Of a stretch of DNA of 10,528 nt, positions 1-8,700 are shown one piece after another. The stretch is taken from assembly GCA_902779075.1 (NCBI GenBank), contig CACZAK010000297.1, positions 1-10,528 on the forward strand, read 5' to 3'. Origin of the DNA: an uncultured bacterium. Lineage in GTDB: Bacteria; Verrucomicrobiota; Kiritimatiellia; RFP12; UBA1067. The position numbers and the translations under genes were made by a program. The notes under the pieces were generated by a model. It was not told the DNA's origin. It did not search any database and saw only the letters and a program-made list of their open reading frames with translations. Position 1 is the first letter of the stretch, and the number at the start of each line of letters is the position of its first letter.

Positions 1-204
1 CATCTCGAACGTGCTCCAGTCGAGGTACTCGCTAAGCGCATTGTCGACGAACACCTCCTGCGCGGCAATCGCCGCGTCGGCCTTGTTCTCGAAGTAGATC
101 GTGTAGGTCATCGGATCGCCCGGCTTCACATAGCGCTGCTCGCCAGCACCCAACGGACCCGCCATCTCGTTCGGGTCCACGGACTTCTGCGTGTCGTCGA
201 ACCA
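1..204 (-). other. DPNE...GP module, cut by left edge
   Basis: SVDPNEMAGPLGAGEQRYVK is followed by PGDPMTYTIYFENKADAAIA, AQEVFVDNALSEYLDWSTFE. The pattern 'DPN-x2-xGP-x-G ... Pxx(Y/L)xYxIxFEN ... AxxVxVxDxLxxxLDWxTFE' is a conserved module near the C-terminal part of giant secreted proteins in planctomycetes, Verrucomicrobiota, cyanobacteria and Bacteroidota. Its presence suggests that the protein end is not far beyond the window, but the distance cannot be seen. Confidence 0.7.
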
Positions 205-2475
205 CTCGTCCTTCGTGATCTTGGTTTTTTCCTCGGGTTCGTCCGGCTTCTTGATCTTGATCTTCTTCTGGCAGGGCCAGAGGCTCGGCGCGATGCCGCC
301 TTGGACGTTCAGGGAGACGACGTATTCGCCCTCCTCCTGGTCGGCCGGGAACTCGATGATGCGATGCTTCTTGTATTCGCCGCTCTCGATCTGCGCCCTG
401 CCGTAGCTGAACGTCTGTCCCTGGCCGTAGTCCCACGTGACGCTCTCGATCGGGATCGGGAACGTCCGGCCCCGCGCGTCCGCGTAGGTGCCGCGCTCGG
501 ACCGGTCGGTGACCGCGATCCGCGCCGGCCACTCCTTAGCGTGCGGCTGGCGGTAGATGAACTTCGGCTTCGCCGAGATCCACTCCACGCTCCAGAGCGT
601 CGGGCCCTCGATCGACCAGTCCATGCCGACCTTCCAGTCCTTGTTGAGCCAGCTCAGGTCGATGAAGTTCATCGAGATGTTGGTGTCATAGCCGATGCTC
701 GCGGATGCCTTCGACGGGCTGTTCTTCGAGCACTCGATCGCGGCAGTGGCGTTGAACGTCACGTCCGCCGACGCGGAGACGACCTCGAACGCCTTGACCT
801 TCACGCCGAACCCGGCGCTCACGGACGCCGCCAGCTTCACGGCGGCGTCGGTTCCCTCGTCCGCGTCGAACGAGATATCGACGTTGCCGTCGAACGGCTT
901 CGTCTTGTACCACTGGATCTTCTTGTCCGACTCCTTCACGAAGCCGACGTTCAGGTGCCCCTTCACTTCGGCGGTGGCCGTGGCCTCGCCCGAGATGGTG
1001 CCGGACGCGCTGTAGCCGATCTTGAAATACGGGATGGCCTTCGCGGCGCTCGGAAGCGTGCTGACCGCCTTCGGGATCAGCTCGTATTCCTGCTCATCCT
1101 CCCAGCCGCCCTTGAACTCCGCAGTGGCAGTGATGTCGGCCTTGAGCGACACGTCGCCCCAGATGTGCAGTTCGCGCCGCCGCGGCCCGAGGTTCTCCCA
1201 GACCAGGACGTCCTCGCGGCGGAACGTCTTCCAGACCTGCTGCCAGTCGTTGCTCGTGATCTTGCAGGAGTAGTGGTAGTGCAGGTCTGGCGAGCAGTCC
1301 ACCTCGAACTCGATGCCCTTCTCAATCGAGCCCGATGTCTTCTTCAGCAGGTTCGCGGCGCCTTCGCCGATCGACGAGAGGCTCAGGAGATTCCTGCCGC
1401 CATTCGACGAAGCGGCGCGGCCGGCGCGCGTCGGAGCCTTCTCCTCCACGCCCGCGCTTCCGTAGAACCAATACTGTTCGTAGAGGTCCTCCTCGTTGCC
1501 GTGCTCGGTCGCGAGACGCCAGCCCGACGTTTCATCGCCGGTCACGCCGACGATCTTGCGCAGGATCCAGTCGTCCTCGCCGTTCTCGTCCTTGCAGGGG
1601 CCGGCGATCACCGTGCCGACCGCGAGCGGAACGGCCCCGGGCGCGCCGGTTAGCGTCACCCAGTCCTCGCCCACGCCCGTCACGACGAGCGTCCCGGCGT
1701 CCTTCCTGTCGCCGGCGTCCTGCGTCGCGTAGCCGCCGAGCACGATCGCGTTCGCCTTGTAGATCGTCTCGAGCTCGTTCGTGATGCAGAGGCAGTTGTG
1801 GAGCACGAACTCGTCGCCGAGCGTCCCGTCCTCGTAGCGCGGCGTCACCGAGACCGCGAAGAGGCCCGTCGACGTGTAGGTGTGGGCGGTCTCGACGGCG
1901 TTCGTCTCGAACGTCCCGCTTCCGTCGCCGAAGTCCCACACGACGGACGCGACGTTGGTGTCGCTCGCGTAGCCCGTCGCCGCGAAGTAAACCAACGGCG
2001 TCGCCGGGATCGCCTGGAGCGGAATCTCCGTCTCGTCGCCCGTCGCAAGCGCCACCTCCGCGAACCCGGACTCGAACGTTCCGTCGGCCGAGACGTAGGT
2101 CACGGAATACTCGCCCGGCTCGAGACCCTGGGCCTCCCAAGTGCCGTTCGTCGAGACCTCCGTCTTGAGGTAGTTGCCGTCCTCGTGGTAGAAACGCACT
2201 TCGCCGGCGCCAGCCGTGCCGCCCTTCCAGAGCGTCACGGCGCCATAGGCGCGCGCCGCCGGCAGGAGCGTGAAGTCCACGCGCAGGTCGCGCGACGCCG
2301 CGGAGACGACCGCGTTCGTCGCGAGCACACCCTTGAACGCCCCGTAGGGCCGCGCGAAGACGGCGTATTCGCCGTCCTCCAGCCCCGCGAAGCGGTAGGC
2401 GCCGTAGCCGTCTGTCTTCACGGTCGTGCCGTTCATGTCGTTCGCGCTCTTGAAGAGCGTGACTTCGCCGTACTG
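1..2475 (-). CDS. Giant surface/adhesin-like protein, downstream part in shifted frame (no stop in window)
   Basis: This is the continuation of the upstream part in the next frame, open without a stop from 2484 (just after an in-frame TGA at 2487-2485) to base 1. It starts inside a module reading QYGEVTLFKSANDMNGTT, then carries the rest of the second and a full third carboxypeptidase-regulatory-like domain. A PKD domain follows (WDFGDG...HTYTSTG), then a small module with an ILRK motif, about 250 residues of beta-rich sequence, a PKD-like domain (WDYGQG), a charged linker and the start of a DPNE...GP module with YTIYFENKA and ending LDWSTFEM. The composition and repeat types match the upstream part, so I read both as one gene product broken by a frameshift. 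A Met codon at 2436-2434 lies inside a beta-strand and is unlikely to be a natural start. If the frameshift is real, this half is untranslated or is made only by reinitiation. No anchor or sorting signal is visible before the window ends. Confidence 0.88.
205..285 (-). other. Charged Lys/Pro/Glu linker
   Basis: CQKKIKIKKPDEPEEKTKIT is followed by KDEWFDD. The segment is rich in Lys, Glu and Pro, contains no hydrophobic core pattern, and joins the PKD-like domain to the DPN-GP module. It is probably a flexible hinge. Confidence 0.5.
286..537 (-). other. Second PKD-like domain
   Basis: About 84 residues: ARIAVTDRSERGTYADARGR, TFPIPIESVTWDYGQGQTFS and KKHRIIEFPADQEEGEYVVS. WDYGQG takes the place of the classical WDFGDG, and the closing 'EEGEYxVSLxV' strand replaces HTYxxxGxYxVxxxV. 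It is best read as a divergent PKD fold. Confidence 0.6.
556..1320 (-). other. Unassigned beta-rich stretch (about 255 residues)
   Basis: Alternating short strands without a clear family: GIEFEVDCSPDLHYHYSCKI, then ELHIWGDVSLKADITATAEF, KIGYSASGTISGEATATAEV, VKLAASVSAGFGVKVKAFEV, SASADVTFNATAAIEC, and Trp-rich LNKDWKVGMDWSIEGPTLWS. The alternation of polar and small or hydrophobic residues suggests a large beta-sheet structure, either an extended solenoid or a barrel-like sandwich. It lies between the ILRK module and the second PKD-like domain. Confidence 0.5.
1441..1770 (-). other. Small module with ILRK motif (unnamed)
   Basis: About 110 residues with GTLVVTGVGEDWVTLTGAPG, PLAVGTVIAGPCKDENGEDD, WILRKIVGVTGDETSGWRLA and TEHGNEEDLYEQYWFYG. 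The sequence 'GxVIAG...(F/I)LRKV...TExxxxEDL' resembles a module I associate with secreted bacterial proteins that enter a long beta-rich region. No function can be stated. Confidence 0.35.
1811..2004 (-). other. PKD domain
   Basis: About 65 residues: PLVYFAATGYASDTNVASVV leads to WDFGDGSGTFETN and AHTYTSTGLFAVSVTP. The WDFGDG...HTYxxxGxFxVxVTP signature is diagnostic of PKD domains. It follows directly on the third carboxypeptidase-regulatory-like copy. Confidence 0.93.
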
Positions 2476-2713
2476 GATTCGTCGTCACAAGCGTGTAGCC
2501 CGTGTCCGCCACGAGCGCGTAGGAGCCGTCCCTCAGCTGCTCGAACTGGAAGTAGCCGTCGTCGTCCGTTGTGACGACGCGCACGAACGATTCACCCCCT
2601 GGGAGGGACGCGCTTGTCGCGTCCGCAACCAGCGCGAGCTTGAGCGCCGCGCCCGCGAGCGGCTCGCGTGTGCGGACGTCGAGCAGGTAACCCGAAACCG
2701 CCGCAGCCGTCTC
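2005..2713 (-). other. Carboxypeptidase-regulatory/CnaB-like domains, three copies, broken by the frameshift
   Basis: Three copies in a row. Copy 1 has AVSGYLLDVRTREPLAGAAL, DGYFQFEQLRDGSYALVADT. Copy 2 has TVKTDGYGAYRFAGLEDGEY. Copy 3 has AYGAVTLWKGGTAGAGEVRF and GTWEAQGLEPGEYSVTYVSA. Each shows the family core 'DGxYxFxGLxxGxYxVxA'. Copy 2 lacks its first strand: the frameshift at about 2475 falls where a segment like copy 3's TLLPAARAYGAVTLWKGG is expected. Such domains are usually structural stalks in secreted proteins. Confidence 0.8.
2470..2487 (-). other. Frameshift junction inside the giant gene
   Basis: Upstream protein is sensible to ...GYTLVTTNP (last codon 2476-2474). The sensible downstream protein resumes as QYGEVTLFKS (Q codon 2475-2473). 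The downstream frame has a TGA at 2487-2485, so the switch must lie between about 2484 and 2470. The net change is one extra base or two missing bases (modulo 3). The site has no homopolymer or short tandem repeat that would suggest slippage or programmed frameshifting. By comparison with the next repeat, roughly 30-35 residues are absent at this point. Confidence 0.85.
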
Positions 2714-5700
2714 GCCCTTCTTCGCGAGGTTCGCCAGGCCGCGCACCGCGTAGCCGTCGAAGCGCGCCGGTCCGCCGCGCAGGTTGAGGCGCGTGGCGGC
2801 GTTCGCCTCGGCAGCGGTCGTCTCGCACGCCTCCAGCTTGAACCGGTAGTCGCCGACCGGCTTGAACTTGAACGGCAGACGGCACCAGTCGCCGGGCTTC
2901 AGGACGCCCGCCGGGTGCGTCGTGCCGATGCCGACGATCAGCACGCGCTGCTGCGTGAGGTCGTCGTTGTCGTCGTCGTAGGCGCCGAAGACGGTGTTCG
3001 TCCCCTCGCCCGCGTAGTCGACGATGAACATCGGAGCGTTCATCTGCGTGTCGCCCTTGTTCTCGTACACGACATAGCCCGTGTAGATGCGGTTGTCGCG
3101 CGTGCGCTCCGGCAGCTCGAGCTTCGCCTCGAGGATCGGGCCCTTCGCGACCTTGTTGATGTACACCGCGTCACGGATTGTCTTACCGTCCGCCGACACG
3201 TCGTAGTAGCGGTCCGCCGCGATGTTCTGCACGTTGAAGACCGCATACACGCTCGCGGAGTCAATCGCCGTCGCGCTCTTCGCCTTGATTCCGCCGAGAT
3301 AGAACTCGCTCTCCGCCGTGAGTCCCGCGCCGGTGAACGTGAAGCCCATGTCGCCCACGTTCGCCGCCGTCTCGGGATACACCGCCCAGAGCTCCGTCGT
3401 AAGCGGCTGCACCGCCACGTCGACCGTCGCGGAAGTGATGCCGCTGTTCTCGATGGCGAGATACACCGCCTCGCCCGCCGCATGCGGCGGAATCACCAGC
3501 GCGACCGTCCTTGAGTCAATCACGACCGCAACAGCATCGTTCATCGCCAATGTGGGCATGTGGCCGATCGACGCCATCGCCGTAATCGCCGCCAAGCTCG
3601 CACCGCCTGAAATCCGCACGATGCCACCTGATGCCGGAAGCCCCGTCAGTTCCCATGCGGCAGTCGCGCCCGCAGCAATCGTCTCGCCGGACGAACCGAC
3701 GGCCATCGTCGGCAACGTCACCTCGACTGCGTCATCCGTCCACAGCGCGTTCTTCAGGAAGTTCTGCTCGAATACGTCGCGGTTCGGGTTCACGTCGATG
3801 CCCACGAGCCACTCGCCCGCCGGCGCGGACGGCATCACGACGCGCGCCGTCAGCGTCGCCGTCTCGTTCGTCGCCAGATTGTAGCTCTGCGTCACCGTTC
3901 CGGCCGTCATCGTGCCGCCGTTCGCGGCGGACTTGATGCGCACCGTGTCGCGGATCGAACCCTTCGCCACCTTGGTGCCCGCGTTCTTCACCGTGTAGGT
4001 GACGGCCAGCGTCTCGCCTGGCGCAACAGTCGCTGGCGCAAACGAAACATCCGTCACCTCGAGGTTCATCACAGGCTGCTCCGTATTTCCCGGCACCTCG
4101 TAGAGGCCGATGTCCGGGAACACGCCCTCGGCGTTCGCCTTGCCCGTATTACGCACGAACGACACGTCCATGCGCGGCTGTCCGTAGTAGTCCAGTTCCG
4201 GCGCGATGTCGCCATATCCCGCGTCCACGCACGGCGATTCCACCGAAATTCTGAAGTCCCCGTTCTCGGGATCGAGGAACAGCGGGTCTCCATACAGGTT
4301 TCCGTTCTTGCCCGCAAGACCGCAAGAATGCAAGCCGGGATCATCGGGGGCATTCCAGAAGAGACAGTTCTCGACGGAAACATTGTTGTTGCTTCCCGCA
4401 CCCAGTTTGCCATGCGGCGGATCACCGTATTTACCGTTTCCTAATTCACACCATCCGTATGTGCATTTGGCGAACACGCAGTTCCGGTAAACGGGCATTC
4501 CGCGCCAGCCGCTCCAATGGCTCATTCCGACATTGTTGTCGTAGAACACGCAATTCAGGAATTCGTTGGTCGATCCCCGATAGGGCGCGCTCGCCCATCC
4601 GGTATCGACGACCACGCAGTTCTTGGCGAAAATCTTGCCGTCCCAGTTCCATATTCCGTCCGCTGAAGAATGCGCGACAAGGCACCCAGTCATCGTCAGT
4701 GTGCTCACGGGGGTTTTCGTCTCGATAATGCCAGTCTCATTGCGGGCGCCGGCATACATCATTTTCGCGTAGGCGAGATTGGCATCGCCCGCATATACCC
4801 ACCCTCTTTCGTAAGTATAGTAATCACCGCCGACCATTATGCCGCGCCAGTCGCCGCCATACGGATCGGACCTCGCGCCGTCGCCGTTGGTGTCGCCGCC
4901 GTGCGCATCATCCTTCAGCGACGTGAACACGACAGGCTCAAGCAATGTCCCTTGCGCCTCAAGCATTCCAACGACCGTAAGTTTGCAGCCTCTGCCGAAC
5001 TTCACGATCGCACCCGGCTGAAGCGTCAGCCTCGCGCCATAGTCGATGGCGAGATCGCGCTGGACTTCATAGACCCTGCCGCCGACCCAGGTCGTGTCGT
5101 TCGTGATGTTGCCATCGACGATGACGCTGTAAACGGCGTCTTCCCCCACGACTTCGCTGGCGGTCGGACAATAGAGCGTGCGGCTGAGGTCGTCCGGGAC
5201 AGGTTGCGACCATCCGGCCTCGGTAAATGTCCTGTTCGGCCAGCGGTTGGGACGCATGTTGGAATCGGAACCGGGCTCGAGCCAGCCGCGCGAACCATCC
5301 TTGACGCGCACGGTGAGCGTCGCGGGCGTTCCCACGAAGATGTGCGGCACGTCGTTCGTCGGCGCGTGGCCGCGGAAGAAGACGTTGGTGAGCGACGTGC
5401 AGCCCTCGAAGAGGTAGTCGCCCAGCTCGCGGCAGCCGCTCGGGACGGTCACGCTGCCCAGCGAGGTGCAGCCCGCGAACGCACGGTCCCAGAGCGAGAC
5501 GACCTCCGTGCCGATGTAGAGGTCGGAGAGCGTCGTCACGCCCTCGAACGCGCCGTTGGCGACCATCCAGACGTTCGTCGAGATCTCGTAGGAGGCGGGC
5601 ACGTCGCCCTTCATCTTCACGAGCACGTGGCCGAGCATGACTTCCTCGAATTCGCTGGCGGGCGCGGCCGCGTACCACGGCGTGCCATCGAACGCGCTGG

Positions 5701-8700
5701 TGCGGATGACCTCTACGCCCTCGCCGCCCGTGATCGCCGCGAGCGAGGTGCAGCCCGCGAAGACGGACTCGCCAATCGTCGTGAGCGAAGCGGGCAGGTG
5801 GATGGCCGTAATGGCCGTGCAATCCTTGAACGCGCTTGCGCCGATGGTGGCCACGCTCGCGGGCAGGTCGATCGCGGCAAGCGCGGCGCAGCCCTCAAAC
5901 GCGGATACGCCGATGGTGGTAAGGACGGGAGGTTCGCAATTTATCGCGACCGTTCCCAAACCCGTGCAGCCCTTGAAGGCGTTCGCGCCCACGGTCGCCA
6001 CGTTCGCGCCGAGCGTCACGGCCGTGATCTCCGTCTGGCCCTGGAACGCGCCGATGCCGATGCCGGTGGCATTGTCGGGGATGACGATCTCCGCCGGGCA
6101 CGGCCCCTTGAAGCCGGTCACGACCGTGCCGGACCACGTGAGGCGGAACGTTGCGTAGAGCGTGCCCTCGAAGGCGTCCGCCGCGACGGAGGCGACGTCC
6201 TCGATCCCGTCCACGTCGTCGAGCTTCGCGCAGCCGGCGAACGCGCCCGCGCCGATCGAGACGAGCGAGTCGGGCAAATAGACCGTCACGAGGTTCGCGG
6301 CGTTCGCGAACGCGCCGTCCGCAATCACGCGGATGTCCCTACGCATGGAGAGATTGATTGTCGCGGGAATCGTCCCCTTGTAGCCCACGAGCACGCCGCA
6401 GACCACGACCGGGCCGTTCGGCGCGTTGTTCCATATTCCGGACGCGACAAGCGCGTCCCTCCCGCATTTGACGACATTCGAACCACCAGTCATTGCGGTG
6501 ATCTTGGTCACGCCCTTGAAGAGGTTGGCTGCGAACGCCGTCACCGTGGCGGGCACGTCGATCGTCGCGGGCGTGGTGCCCGTGAGGCCGGTGAGGACGC
6601 CCTCCTCGACCACGAGCTCGTAATGTTCCGTCCAGCGCGCGTAGTAGGTGACCGCCTTCGTCACAACAGTGGCCGCGGTGACCTGCGCACCGCCCGTCTT
6701 GGCCGTGAACCAGCCGACGAAATCCCAGCCGGTGCGGGTGGCCGCGGGCAGTTCGCCGACGGCCTCGCCCTGCGCGACCTGGCGCGACGCCGTGGCGCAG
6801 GTGCCGCCGTTCGCGTTAAACGTGACCGTGTATTTCGGCAGCGCCGTCCACTGCGCGTAGTACGTGACGTCCTTCGTGACGGTAGTGGACGCCGTTATCT
6901 TCGTGCCCTCGGTCTTTTTCGTATACCACCCCTTAAGCGTGTAGCCCGCGCGCGTCGCGGTCGGGAGAGTGCCGACGGCCTTGCCCTTCGCGACCGTGCG
7001 CGTCGTGGTGGCGGGCGTGCCGCCGTTCGCGTCGAACGTGACGGTGTAGCCCATGTCGGGCTCCTTGCAGGGCGAGCCGTCCGCGAGGCGGAAGTCGCCG
7101 CCCGCCGCATCGACGAACTGCGGGTTCTGGGCGATGTTGCCGTCGCCCGCCGGCAGCGGCGTCGTGCAGGAGACGGTGAACTGCGCACCCGCCTCGTAGT
7201 TGGCCGTGGAGGCGTCCGCCGTGGCGGTGTTGCCCCAGACGATCGAGTGGTCCGCCGTCGAGGTGGCGTCGAGGCCGCCGCCGACCATCGCGGTGTTGCC
7301 GTAAACGGTGCAGTGGTCGAGCGTGGAACGGTAAACGACGCCGGTCCCGCCGGCCGTGTTGCCGTAGATGAGGCTGTTGACGACCGTGCAGAAGCCAACG
7401 GCCGCGCCGTAGCGCGTCACGGTGTTGCCGTAGATCGTGCAGTTCTCGACGTCCGCGCCGTAAATGATGCATCGGTCCGCGATGCAGCCGGTGACGACGC
7501 AGTTCTTCAGGTTGACGCCGTAGGAGGCCGATCCCGTAAGACCGGTATATTTCAGATCGCCCGCGTTTCGGTTGCCGTCGATGATCGTCTCCGCCGCGCT
7601 CCCCGTGGCGCGGAACGTGATGTCATTCATGTATCCGCCATACACGCGGACAGGCGCATACGTGCCGGACGCGACGAGCACCGTATCGCCGCCGCCGAGC
7701 CAGTCCACGGCCTCTTGAAGCGTCTTGAACGGCTTCGCCTGCGTGCCGTCGGCCTCCTCGCCTGCCGTCGAGGCGGCGTCCACGTAGAGCTTCTGCCCGA
7801 CGTAAACATCCCACTCGGCGCGGACCTGTCCGTTCGTCCAAAGCGCGTCGGACACCTCGCACGCGAGCGTGTACACGCCCGCGTCCGGGGGCGTCATCAC
7901 ATAGTTCGCGGCGGATCCCGTCTGGACGACCTCGTTGTTCAGGACCCATGTGTAGGTGAGCGGCGCGCCCTCGGGGTCGCGCGCGGCGACCGCGAACGTC
8001 TGCGAGTCGCCGATGGGGAAGACCACCTTGCCCTCGGCGGGCGTGGCGGAGTCGATCACGGGACGCGCGTTCGGGTTCGCGTTCACCGTGAGCGGGAAAG
8101 TCTTGTAGGCGGTGTCGCCGTTTGCGGAATCAGTGACGAGCGCGGAGACAAGATACGTGCCCGCATAGTCGATGATGCCCGTGAGCAGCCCGCCCTCGGA
8201 AATCGCAAGAGCGCTGTCGTTCAGGAGGCTCGTGATGACGATGTCGTCCATACCTGCGAAGCTGATGTCGCGAGTGCGATAGACCGACGTCTTCGTATCG
8301 TCAGAGCCGTTCGACCATGCGACGTATCCGCCGTAGATGCAGTCCTCGCCGTAGGCAAGTCGCACGGAATTGTCCGGATAAAACGTCACCGAGAACTCCG
8401 CGGGATGGCTGGAATACCCGCCGTATGTGCCCGTGCAAACGATTGTAACGGAATTGTCGCCGTTCGTCGCGACGCTCACGCCGGTAATCGTCGAGTAGTC
8501 GCCCGAGCCGGAAACACCTTCAAGAACGGCAATCTTCGGCATGTCTGAAGACAAGGAAGTGGATCCCCACGAAAGCCATTCCGTCGTCTTTCCAAAATAG
8601 ATGCCGCCCCTGGTGCTCACCGTGACTGCCGTGTAGCCAGCACCAAACCAGTTGAACGTGAAAGGAAATTCCACATAACAGCAGCCGTAGTATTCCGAGG

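Noticed and set aside
1865..1871. Dockerin or cohesin system
   Set aside because: Only one DxNxDG loop was found in the protein (in beta-helix 4, residues 1865-1871 counted from the Met at 10489, DNA about 4870-4905). Dockerins need two such loops with helices, so no cellulosome-like assembly can be claimed.
2434..2436. ATG (minus strand) as the start of a separate downstream gene
   Set aside because: It falls inside the second carboxypeptidase-regulatory-like domain (KSANDMNGT), with coding sequence of the same domain on both sides. A new gene starting mid-domain without a signal peptide is less likely than one broken gene.
1532..2473. Formal continuation of the upstream frame to the TGA at 1534-1532
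   Set aside because: After about 2474 this frame reads as Arg-rich sequence without pattern, while the neighbouring frame gives carboxypeptidase-regulatory-like and PKD domains with clear signatures. The stop at 1534-1532 is therefore not the natural end of the gene.
2460..2490. Programmed frameshift or phase-variable tract
   Set aside because: The junction has no slippery heptamer, homopolymer or short tandem repeat, and domain comparison shows that about 30 residues are missing, which slippage would not explain.
2955..2985. Trinucleotide run (tcg/tcgtcg) as a possible unstable microsatellite
   Set aside because: It codes for the acidic DDDNDD loop, is interrupted by an AAC codon, and is too short to suggest in-frame length variation without comparative data.
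6620..7051. CRISPR or other DNA-level repeat array at the two 216-bp units
   Set aside because: The two units are protein repeats (InlB B) with 61% residue identity and no spacer; the periodicity is explained by the coding sequence.
4670..8548. 1,292-codon open frame on the plus strand
   Set aside because: It is in exact codon register with the minus-strand gene and its product is an Arg/Ala/Val/Asp-rich string without domains. The minus strand reads as beta-helix, InlB and LRR domains throughout. Its openness follows from lack of TTA, CTA and TCA codons in the real gene.
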